A stretch of DNA of 64,000 bases from Streptomyces cinerochromogenes (lineage in GTDB: Bacteria; Actinomycetota; Actinomycetes; Streptomycetales; Streptomycetaceae). The stretch lies in contig NZ_BMRM01000005.1 in NCBI RefSeq assembly GCF_014648635.1, positions 248,001 through 312,000 of the forward strand. The letters run 5' to 3'. Made by a program: the position numbers and the translations under genes. How positions within the stretch are numbered: position 1 is the stretch's first letter; each line of letters starts with the position of its first letter. Below, piece by piece: positions 40,010 to 47,682 of this stretch. The notes under the pieces are model-generated. The model did not search any database. It saw only the letters and a list, made by a program, of their open reading frames with translations, and had not been told where the DNA came from.

Positions 40010-41041
40010 ATGACGATCTCTCCTGACGCCCCCGTCGCGACCGGCAGCGACTTCGCCGGGCTGGCCCGGCGGATCACCGAGGCCGGCCTGCTGGAGCGGC
40101 GCCCCGGCTACTACACGGTGCGGCTCGCCCTCGTGACCGGCTCCTTCGCCGCCGGCTGGGCGGCCTTCTTCGCCCTGGGCGACACCTGGTGGCAACTGGC
40201 CGTGGCCGCCTTCCTCGCCCTGGTGTTCGGGCAGGTCGCCCTGGTCGCCCACGACCTGGCGCACGGTCAGGTCTTCCGGCGGCGCCGGCACGGCGAGATC
40301 GGGGGGCGGCTGTTCGGCAATCTCGGCATCGGCATGAGCTACGGGTGGTGGATGAACAAGCACACCCGCCACCACGCGCACCCCAACCACGAGGAACTCG
40401 ACCCGGACGTCGCCCCGGACATCCTGGTGTGGTCCGCGGACCAGGCCCGCGCCAGCCGGGGGCCGGCCCGCCTCCTCGGAGGCCACCAGGCGCTGCTGTT
40501 CTTCCCGTTGCTGACCCTGGAGGGCTTCAACCTGCACGTCGCGAGCGTGCGGGCGCTGCGCTCACCGTTCGTGAAGAACCGTGTGCTGGAGGGCGCGCTG
40601 CTCCTGCTGCACTTCGCCGCCGTGCTCTCCGCCCTGTTCCTGGTGCTCCCGCCGGGCAAGGCGGTGGCGTTCCTCGCCGTGAACCAGTGCCTGTTCGGCG
40701 TCTACCTGGGCTGCACCTTCGCCCCCAACCACAAGGGCATGCCGACGCTCACCGGTGACCAGCGGCTCGACTTCCTGCGCCGCCAGGTCCTGACCTCCCG
40801 CAATGTGCGCGGCGGCCGGTTCACCGACGTGATGCTGGGCGGGCTCAACTACCAGATCGAGCACCATCTGTTCCCGGGCATGCCCACGGTCCACCTGCGC
40901 CGGGCGCAGGTGATCGTGCGGCGGTACTGCGCTGAGATCGGGGTGCCGTACCACGAGACCGGACTGATCCGCTCCTACCGCGAGGCGCTGGCCCACCTGC
41001 ACCGCGTGGGGGAGCCGATCAGGCGGCGGCGCAGGGGGTGA
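40010..41041 (+). CDS. Membrane fatty acid desaturase
   Basis: A 343-residue membrane desaturase. The three histidine boxes are HDLAHGQ, HTRHHAHPN and QIEHHLFP, in order, with two pairs of hydrophobic helices between. QxxHH as the third box is typical of front-end and delta-type acyl-CoA or lipid desaturases. It inserts a double bond into membrane fatty acyl chains, using O2 and reductant. There is no cytochrome b5 fusion. The ATG at 40010 is chosen because the protein start fits relatives; longer frames upstream are Pro/Arg-rich. It ends 13 bases before the convergent msrA. Confidence 0.9.
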   Translation: MTISPDAPVATGSDFAGLARRITEAGLLERRPGYYTVRLALVTGSFAAGWAAFFALGDTWWQLAVAAFLALVFGQVALVAHDLAHGQVFRRRRHGEIGGRLFGNLGIGMSYGWWMNKHTRHHAHPNHEELDPDVAPDILVWSADQARASRGPARLLGGHQALLFFPLLTLEGFNLHVASVRALRSPFVKNRVLEGALLLLHFAAVLSALFLVLPPGKAVAFLAVNQCLFGVYLGCTFAPNHKGMPTLTGDQRLDFLRRQVLTSRNVRGGRFTDVMLGGLNYQIEHHLFPGMPTVHLRRAQVIVRRYCAEIGVPYHETGLIRSYREALAHLHRVGEPIRRRRRG

Positions 41042-41054
41042 GCGGCGGGGCGCC

Positions 41055-41576
41055 TCAGCCCGTCGGGGACGAGGCCCGGCGCGGCAGCTTCCAGCCGGGG
41101 CGCGGGAAGTGGCAGGTGTAGCCGTCCGGATAGCGCTCCAGGTAGTCCTGGTGCTCCGGCTCGGCCTCCCAGAAGTCGCCCACGGGCTCGACCTCGGTGA
41201 CCACCTTGCCCGGCCACAGACCGCTCGCCTCGACGTCCGCGATGGTGTCCAGGGCGACGCGGTGCTGTTCCTCGTCGGTGTAGAAGATGGCGGAGCGGTA
41301 GCTGCGCCCGATGTCGTTGCCCTGGCGGTCCTTCGTCGTCGGGTCGTGGATCTGGAAGAAGAACTCCAGGATGTCGCGGTAGCTGGTGGCCGCGGGATCG
41401 AAGAGGATCTCGATGGCCTCGGCGTGGTCGCCGTGGTTGCGGTAGGTGGCGTTCGGCGTGTCGCCGCCGCTGTACCCGACGCGGGTGGACACCACGCCCG
41501 GCTGCTTGCGGATCAGGTCCTGCATGCCCCAGAAACAACCGCCCGCGAGTACGGCCCGCTCGGTCTCCGATGTCAT
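41055..41576 (-). CDS. msrA: Peptide-methionine (S)-S-oxide reductase MsrA
   Basis: A 173-residue repair enzyme that reduces methionine-S-sulfoxide in proteins. It shows [13 protein letters not shown] with the catalytic Cys of GCFWG, then [31 protein letters not shown] in pieces, [23 protein letters not shown] in pieces, and [16 protein letters not shown] at the end. The ATG at 41576 has a GGGAG ribosome site; the longer frame to 41591 only adds MRERP. It is divergent from the M19-like gene. Confidence 0.95.
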   Translation of the reverse strand: MTSETERAVLAGGCFWGMQDLIRKQPGVVSTRVGYSGGDTPNATYRNHGDHAEAIEILFDPAATSYRDILEFFFQIHDPTTKDRQGNDIGRSYRSAIFYTDEEQHRVALDTIADVEASGLWPGKVVTEVEPVGDFWEAEPEHQDYLERYPDGYTCHFPRPGWKLPRRASSPTG

Positions 41577-41808
41577 CGGTCGCTCCCTCACCCTCGAGCC
41601 GTTGTCCGGCGCGGTCTTCTACGTACGGTTCTCACGTCCCTCCAGCTTATTACTACGCGGGAGTAACCGGAGAGCGGGCCGGGCAGCCTCCCCGCGACCG
41701 TCCCCGCGGGCCCGAGTCTTGACTCGTAAGGCGGCACCACCCATCCTCATGGCGCACAGTTTACGCAGACATGACAAACAGGTTCCCGCCGACCGAGGGA
41801 CGTGGGCC

Positions 41809-43875
41809 GTGGCCATGACCAGCCGCCCGTACCGCCGACGCACAGACGTCACCGTAGTGTCGCTGCTCCTCCTCGTCCTGGCCGCCGTGCTCGGCCCCAC
41901 CCCGAGTTCGGCGGCCGGAAACGACTGGTGGGTCCCGAGCGCACGGCCCTCACCGGACTCCGGGATCGGCGTCACCGGCGAGCCGTTCACCGGCACGGAC
42001 GCCCAGGGCGAGGTGCGCGGGTTCGTGGACGCCCACGACCACCTGTTCGCCAACGAGGCCTTCGGCGGCCGGCTCATCTGCGGCAAGGTCTTCTCCGAGG
42101 CCGGGATCGCCGACGCGCTCAAGGACTGCCCCGAGCACTACCCCGACGGCTCGCTGGCCGTGTTCGACTTCATCACCAAGGGCGGTGACGGCCGGCACGA
42201 CCCGGTCGGCTGGCCCACCTTCAAGGACTGGCCGGCGCACGACTCGCTGACGCACCAGCAGAACTACTACGCATGGGTGGAGCGGGCCTGGCGCGGCGGC
42301 CAGCGGGTGCTCGTGAACGACCTCGTCACCAACGGCGTGATCTGCTCGGTGTACTTCTTCAAGGACCGCGGCTGCGACGAGATGACGTCCATCCGGCTCC
42401 AGGCGAAGCTGAGTTACGACCTCCAGGCCTACGTCGACCGGATGTACGGCGGACCGGGCAAGGGCTGGTTCCGGATCGTCACCGACAGCGCCCAGGCCCG
42501 TGAGGTCGTCCGGCAGGGCAAGCTGGCGGTCGTCCTGGGCGTGGAGACCTCCGAGCCCTTCGGCTGCAAGCAGATCCTGGACGTCCCGCAGTGCGACCGC
42601 AAGGACATCGACGCCGGCCTGGACGAGCTGTACGCGCTGGGCGTGCGCAGCATGTTCCTGTGCCACAAGTTCGACAACGCGCTGTGCGGGGTGCGTTTCG
42701 ACTCCGGCAGCCTCGGAACGGCCATCAACGTCGGGCAGTTCCTGTCGACCGGCACCTTCTGGAAGACGGAGAAGTGCACGGGGCCGCAGGCCGACAACCC
42801 CATCGGCTCGGCCGCGGCGCCCGGGGCGGAGGCGAAGCTCCCGGCGGGCGTGAGTGTCCCCTCGTACGACGCGGACGCGCGGTGCAATGTGCGGGGGCTC
42901 ACCGACCTCGGTGAGTACGCCGTGCGGGGCATGATGAAGCGCAAGATGATGCTGGAGATCGACCACATGAGCGTCAAGGCCGTGGGGCGCGCGCTCGACA
43001 TCTTCGACTCCGCGTCCTACCCGGGCGTGATCTCCTCGCACAGCTGGATGGACATGAACTGGACCGACCGGGTCTACGGGCTCGGCGGTTTCGTCGCCCA
43101 GTACATGAACGGCTCGGAGGGCTTCGTCGCCGAGGCGAACCGCACCAGGTCGCTGCGGGACAAGTACGGCGTCGGCTACGGGTACGGCACGGACATGAAC
43201 GGCGTCGGCGGCTGGCCGGGGCCCCGGGGCGCGGACGCGCCGAACAAGGTCACCTACCCCTTCCGCAGCGTCGACGGAGGCTCCCTCATCGACCGGGTGA
43301 CCACCGGTGAGCGCACCTGGGACCTGAACACCGACGGGGCCGCGCACTACGGACTCGTCCCGGACTGGATCGAGGACATCCGGCGCGTCGGCGGCCAGGA
43401 CGTGGTGAAGGACCTGTTCCGGGGCGCCGAGTCCTACCTCGACACCTGGGGAGCGACCGAGCGGCACCAGGCGGGGGTCGACCTCGCCCAGGGGGCGCCC
43501 GCCACGGCCAGTTCCGCGGAGTGGTGGAACCCGTTCACCAGCTACGCCCCCGGTCGCGCCGTCGACGGCACCCGGGACACCCGCTGGGCCAGCGAGTGGA
43601 GCGACGGCCAGTGGCTGCGGATCGACCTGGGCTCCACCCACCGGGTCGGCCGGGTCACGCTCGACTGGGAGCGGGCGTACGGGAAGGCGTACGGCATCCA
43701 GCTCTCCACGGACGGCACGAACTGGCAGACGGTCTGGTCGACCACCACGGGCGACGGCGGCCTGGACACCGCGCGCTTCCCCGGAACACCGGCGCGCTAC
43801 GTCCGCGTCACGGGCACGGAACGTGGCACGCAGTGGGGCTACTCGCTGTACGAGGTCGGCGTCCACAGCAGCTGA
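41809..43875 (+). CDS. Secreted M19-like dipeptidase/amidohydrolase with discoidin domain
   Basis: A 688-residue exported protein. Residues about 12-35 form a Sec signal (VVSLLLLVLAAVLGPTPSSAA). The catalytic part starts with FVDAHDHLFANEAFGG, the HxH of metal-dependent hydrolases, and later has MMLEIDHMSVKAVGRAL and PGVISSHSW, in the order seen in the renal dipeptidase (M19) family, and YGTDMNG. Residues about 560-688 form an F5/8-type C (discoidin, CBM32) domain that may bind cell-wall or plant sugars. The start GTG at 41809 has GAGGGA 8 bases before it; ATG at 41815 is possible. A trypsin fragment follows at once. Confidence 0.8.
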   Translation: MAMTSRPYRRRTDVTVVSLLLLVLAAVLGPTPSSAAGNDWWVPSARPSPDSGIGVTGEPFTGTDAQGEVRGFVDAHDHLFANEAFGGRLICGKVFSEAGIADALKDCPEHYPDGSLAVFDFITKGGDGRHDPVGWPTFKDWPAHDSLTHQQNYYAWVERAWRGGQRVLVNDLVTNGVICSVYFFKDRGCDEMTSIRLQAKLSYDLQAYVDRMYGGPGKGWFRIVTDSAQAREVVRQGKLAVVLGVETSEPFGCKQILDVPQCDRKDIDAGLDELYALGVRSMFLCHKFDNALCGVRFDSGSLGTAINVGQFLSTGTFWKTEKCTGPQADNPIGSAAAPGAEAKLPAGVSVPSYDADARCNVRGLTDLGEYAVRGMMKRKMMLEIDHMSVKAVGRALDIFDSASYPGVISSHSWMDMNWTDRVYGLGGFVAQYMNGSEGFVAEANRTRSLRDKYGVGYGYGTDMNGVGGWPGPRGADAPNKVTYPFRSVDGGSLIDRVTTGERTWDLNTDGAAHYGLVPDWIEDIRRVGGQDVVKDLFRGAESYLDTWGATERHQAGVDLAQGAPATASSAEWWNPFTSYAPGRAVDGTRDTRWASEWSDGQWLRIDLGSTHRVGRVTLDWERAYGKAYGIQLSTDGTNWQTVWSTTTGDGGLDTARFPGTPARYVRVTGTERGTQWGYSLYEVGVHSS

Positions 43876-43885
43876 CGAAGGGGCT

Positions 43886-44107
43886 ACGGGGAGCTGCTCG
43901 GTCATCTTCAGCAGCAGCGGCGGACCGCTGTTCCGCAAGCTGCCGGGCCGCCGCGGGGTCTACCAGGTGGGCATCGTGTCGTACGGCGACGGCTGCGCCG
44001 CCCAGGGCGCTCCGGGTGTGTACACGTACACCGGCTCGGCCGGGCTGTGGGACACGCTGGACGAGTCCGCCCAGGGCAGGAGGGTGAAGCGGCTGCTCGG
44101 CCGCCGA
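43886..44107 (+). pseudogene. 3' remnant of a trypsin-like serine protease gene
   Basis: Just after the M19-like stop, another frame reads SCSVIFSSSGGPLF, then VYQVGIVSYGDGCAAQGAPGVYTYTG, the last quarter of an S1 protease. The GDSGGP motif of the catalytic Ser is changed to SSSGGP, and the His and Asp parts are absent. There is no start signal. It is a dead fragment, perhaps left by a deletion that joined a protease gene to the M19-like gene. Confidence 0.75.
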
Positions 44108-44178
44108 GTCACCGCGTTACCGAACCACCGGGTCGCCGAGCCCCTACCGCCTCGGGCACGCCCGGTGTCCCGGCCCGC

Positions 44179-46248
44179 TCAGGGCCGGGCCCGGGCGATG
44201 AGCAGGGCCACGTCGTCGTCGCCGCCGGGCGCCCGGAGCATCCGCAGGATGCGGTCGCAGCTGTCCTGCAGATCACGGCCCCGCGTCGCGGTGAGGGCGT
44301 CGAGCAGGGTGCGCAGGCGGGCGTCGATGGGTTCGTTCCGGGTCTCGACCAGACCGTCCGTGTAGAGGACCAGCTCGTCGCCGGGGCGGAAGGGGATGGT
44401 GGTGGCCTCGAAGGGGACCCCGCCGACGCCGAGCGGTGCCCCGGTGGGCAGGTCGAGAAGCCGGGCCGGCCGGCCCGGCCGCACCAGGGCCGGGGGCAGG
44501 TGACCGGCGAGGCAGATCTCGCACTCGCCGCGGCCGGGGTCGTAGACGCAGTAGATGCAGGTGGTGATGGTCTGCTCGATTCCCTCGGTCAGATGGTCCA
44601 GGTGGCGCAGCGCCTCCGCCGGGGGAAGGGCCAGTTCGGCGAACGCCCGGGCGGCGCTGCGGAGTTGTCCCATGGTGGCGGCGGCCGTGATACCGCTGCC
44701 CATGACGTCCCCGACGACCAGCGCCGTCTTGTCGTCCCGCAGCGGAACGGCGTCGTACCAGTCGCCGCCGATCTCGCTCGTGGCCCCGGCCGGCTGGTAG
44801 CGGCAGGCGACCTCCAGCCCGGGCACGTGCGACGGGGGCTCGGGAAGCAGACTGCGCTGGAGCGTGAGGGCCGCGTGGCGCTGGGCCTGGTACCCGCGGG
44901 CGTTGTCGATGCAGACCGCGGCACGCCCGGCCAGCTCCCAGGCGAGGAGCAGGTCGTCGTCGTCGAACGGTGCCCGGTTCCGGGTGCGTTTGAGGTCGAG
45001 GGCGCCGAGGACCTCTCCCCGGGCGAGCAGCGGCACCGCCAGGTACGAGTGCACACCGGCCGCCGCGAGATGGGCGGCGGCCTCGCCGTGGCGGGCGATG
45101 CGGTCCAGGTCCTCCCGGGTGGTGCGGGGCAGCAGAACCGGTTGGCGGGTGCGTACGCACCGGGTGATCAGCCGGTCGCTGTCGTAGGTGGCGAGTTCCC
45201 CCGGCGGGTCGGCGGCCCGGACCGCCTCGGTGGCGTGGGAGGCGCTGATGGCGAGCGCGCGGAAGCGGGCCGGGCCGTCGTCCGACGCGGTGCGGCCGTC
45301 CAGGGCGCTGTCGAGGACGTCCACTGCCGCCACGTCGGCCAGGGCCGGCACGACGACCTCGGCCAGCTCGCACGCCGTCGTCTCCAGATCGAGGGTGGTC
45401 CCCACGGAGGCGGACGCCCTGGCGATCAGCGCCAGTCGCTGCCGGGCCTGCGCCGCCTCGGCGGCGGCCCGGTGGCGCTCGGTGACGTCGATGACGGAGT
45501 AGGCCAGGCCCAGCACGCGCCCGCCGGAGTCCTCCAGCCGGTAGTACGAGACCGACCAGGCGTGCTCGTGGTCCGGGTCGACGGGGGGACGGCAGACGAT
45601 GTCCCGGTCCACGACCGACTCGCCCGTCTCCAGGACCCGGCGCAGCCGCGCCTCGGGGTCCGTGTCCAGGTAGGTCAGGACCTCGCCGACCGTCCGGCCG
45701 AGACGGTCGGCGGCGCACTGGCCGGTGATGCGTTCGAGGGCCGGGTTCACGGCGAGGTAGCGCAGCTGCGGGTCGAGGATCGCGAGCCCGATCGGGGACT
45801 GGGACACCAGGCGCATGGCCAGGGCTGCGTCCCGCTCGACCCGTTCCACGGCCGCCTGGTCCGCGGCGAGGCCCAGGACGTAGGTGTCGCCGAGGTCGTC
45901 CAGCAGCCGCATGTTGCGGAACTCCACCAGGCGGGTGCTGCCGTCCTTGTGCCGGATCGGGAAGGCCCCGGCCCAGTCGGTGCCGGACTGCATGACCTCG
46001 GCGAACAGCTTGATCACTGCGTCCCGGTGCTCCTCGTGGACGGTCAGCGGAGCCGCGTACTGACCGAGCGCCTCCGTCGCGGTGTAGCCGAACAGCTCCT
46101 CGGCCTTGGTGCTCCAGAAGACGACCTGCCCGGTCGTGTTCAGCACCACCGCGGCGACGCTCAGCAGGTCGAGCAGCCCGCTGGGCGGCCCGGCCGGGCC
46201 TGCCACCGGCCGGGCGTCGCCTGCCCGGGAGGAGTCCGTCGTGCCCAT
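44179..46248 (-). CDS. PAS-PAS-GAF SpoIIE phosphatase (RsbU type)
   Basis: A 689-residue signalling protein. Two PAS domains (about residues 25-140 and 145-265: WSTKAEELFGYTATEAL and AILDPQLRYLAVNPALERITG) precede a GAF domain (about 285-440; HSYLAVPLLARGEVLGALDLKRT) and a PP2C-type SpoIIE domain (about 460-689) with IGGDWYDAVPL, VVGDVMGSG and GDDDVALLIAR, the metal-binding aspartates. It dephosphorylates an anti-anti-sigma factor and so releases a sigma factor. Its own sigma partner genes are not in the window. It is divergent from the cyclase gene. Confidence 0.92.
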   Translation of the reverse strand: MGTTDSSRAGDARPVAGPAGPPSGLLDLLSVAAVVLNTTGQVVFWSTKAEELFGYTATEALGQYAAPLTVHEEHRDAVIKLFAEVMQSGTDWAGAFPIRHKDGSTRLVEFRNMRLLDDLGDTYVLGLAADQAAVERVERDAALAMRLVSQSPIGLAILDPQLRYLAVNPALERITGQCAADRLGRTVGEVLTYLDTDPEARLRRVLETGESVVDRDIVCRPPVDPDHEHAWSVSYYRLEDSGGRVLGLAYSVIDVTERHRAAAEAAQARQRLALIARASASVGTTLDLETTACELAEVVVPALADVAAVDVLDSALDGRTASDDGPARFRALAISASHATEAVRAADPPGELATYDSDRLITRCVRTRQPVLLPRTTREDLDRIARHGEAAAHLAAAGVHSYLAVPLLARGEVLGALDLKRTRNRAPFDDDDLLLAWELAGRAAVCIDNARGYQAQRHAALTLQRSLLPEPPSHVPGLEVACRYQPAGATSEIGGDWYDAVPLRDDKTALVVGDVMGSGITAAATMGQLRSAARAFAELALPPAEALRHLDHLTEGIEQTITTCIYCVYDPGRGECEICLAGHLPPALVRPGRPARLLDLPTGAPLGVGGVPFEATTIPFRPGDELVLYTDGLVETRNEPIDARLRTLLDALTATRGRDLQDSCDRILRMLRAPGGDDDVALLIARARP

Positions 46249-46495
46249 GCCTCATCCTCCCTCCCGCTCGGTGCCACGGCTCGTGCGCTACCGGCGGGCG
46301 TTCTCCCCATCCATGGTCGTCCCAGACCGAGGCGGCACAACACCCGGTCCGACTGGTGGACACTCCAGGCATTCCGGACACTCCGGTCCGCCGGGTGGAC
46401 AGGCCGCGTGACGCGGTCGCGTGCGAAGCTGGAGCGGATCACGAACGCCACGCTTCCCGGCGTCCCGCCCGGAGAAGGGTGAGGGGTGAGCACAG

Positions 46496-47569
46496 ATGAC
46501 GTCCACACCCGCCGACACCCCCGACCCCGGACCCGCCGTCCCCGGTCCCGGACCCGCCACGCATGACCCCGGACCCGCCGCCCCCGGTCCCGAACCCGCC
46601 ACGCCTGCCCCTGGAGCCGCCCTCCGCGGTCCCGCTCCCTCCGCCCCGGGCAACGGCCCCGCCGTCTCCCGCCGGGAGTTCGACGCGCTCTTCGAGGCGG
46701 TCCGCACCTGGGGCCGCTGGACCCCGGCCGACCGCGGTGCCTGGAACCGGGTGACCGCGGACCACGTCCGGCGGGCCGCGGCCGGAGTGCGGTCCGGGGT
46801 GGTCGTACCGCTGGCGCTGCCCTGGAACACCCGTCCCGGCCCCGACAACCGCAGGCCCGCCCTGCACCACATGACCGACCTCGGTGACGTGGAGAGCCCG
46901 GAACCCTCCACCCACAAGGACTTCATCGCCGCCGACTACCACGGCAAGGGCGTCACCCATCTCGACGCCCTCTCCCACATCGCCTACCGGGGGCAGCTCT
47001 ACGACGGCCGGGCCGCCGGCGATGCCGTCGGCAGCGAAGGCGCCCGCTTCGGCGCGGTGTCGACGCTGGGGCCACTGGTCACGCGAGGGGTGCTCCTCGA
47101 CCTCCCCGCGGTCCTCGGGATCCGCTGGCTGGAGCCGGGACGCGCGGTGCACGCGCGGGACATCACCGCCGCGGAGCGGGCGCTCGGCGTGACGATCGGC
47201 GAGGCGGACGCGGTGCTGCTGCGCTCCGGGCAGGTCCGCCGCCGCGCGGAGCTGGGCGCCTGGGACCCGGACACGGCGAGCGCGGGCCTCCACGTGGACG
47301 CCGTACCGCTGCTGGCCGAGCGGGGTGTCGCCCTGCTCGGCGGGGACGGCGACAGCGATGTGCGGCCCTCCCCGGTGGAGGGCGTGCACTCGCCGGTGCA
47401 CGCCCTGGCGGTGGCCGCGATGGGGGTCCCGCTGCTGGACAACCTGGACCTGGAAGCGCTGTCCGCCGCGACCGCGGAGGCCGGGCGGTATGCGTTCCTG
47501 CTGGTCGTGGCGCCGCTGAGGGTGCCGGGCGGGACGGGCTCGCCGGTCAATCCGGTGGCGGTCCTGTGA
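46496..47569 (+). CDS. Cyclase-family (kynurenine formamidase-like) metal hydrolase
   Basis: A 357-residue protein. The cyclase fold holds HGKGVTHLDALSHI, matching the HxGTHxDxPxH metal site of the kynurenine formamidase and isatin hydrolase family, and ends with the conserved SPVHALAVAAMGVPLLDN. The first 57 residues are Pro/Gly/Ala repeats (GPAVPGPGPA, GPAAPGPEPA) and belong to no known domain; the enzymatic part begins near SRREFDALFEAV. It may open a lactam or act on an aryl formamide. It stands between two divergent and parallel SpoIIE genes without an obvious link to them. Confidence 0.85.
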   Translation: MTSTPADTPDPGPAVPGPGPATHDPGPAAPGPEPATPAPGAALRGPAPSAPGNGPAVSRREFDALFEAVRTWGRWTPADRGAWNRVTADHVRRAAAGVRSGVVVPLALPWNTRPGPDNRRPALHHMTDLGDVESPEPSTHKDFIAADYHGKGVTHLDALSHIAYRGQLYDGRAAGDAVGSEGARFGAVSTLGPLVTRGVLLDLPAVLGIRWLEPGRAVHARDITAAERALGVTIGEADAVLLRSGQVRRRAELGAWDPDTASAGLHVDAVPLLAERGVALLGGDGDSDVRPSPVEGVHSPVHALAVAAMGVPLLDNLDLEALSAATAEAGRYAFLLVVAPLRVPGGTGSPVNPVAVL

Positions 47570-47670
47570 CGACCGGCCAGAACGCATACCGCCCGTGACA
47601 GGCACGCACACCACCCGTGACGACCGTCCGGCGAACACTCGACGAGCGCCCTGAATCCACCTGATGTCCG

Positions 47671-47682
47671 TATCTTTCATTT
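47671..47682 (+). promoter_or_regulatory. Possible leaderless promoter of the second SpoIIE gene
   Basis: TATCTT (47671-47676) in an AT-rich stretch fits a -10 box; with the usual distance transcription would start at the ATG of 47683. No ribosome site is seen there. An internal GTG after GAGGCGAAGC (near 47731) is an alternative start for the gene. Confidence 0.4.
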
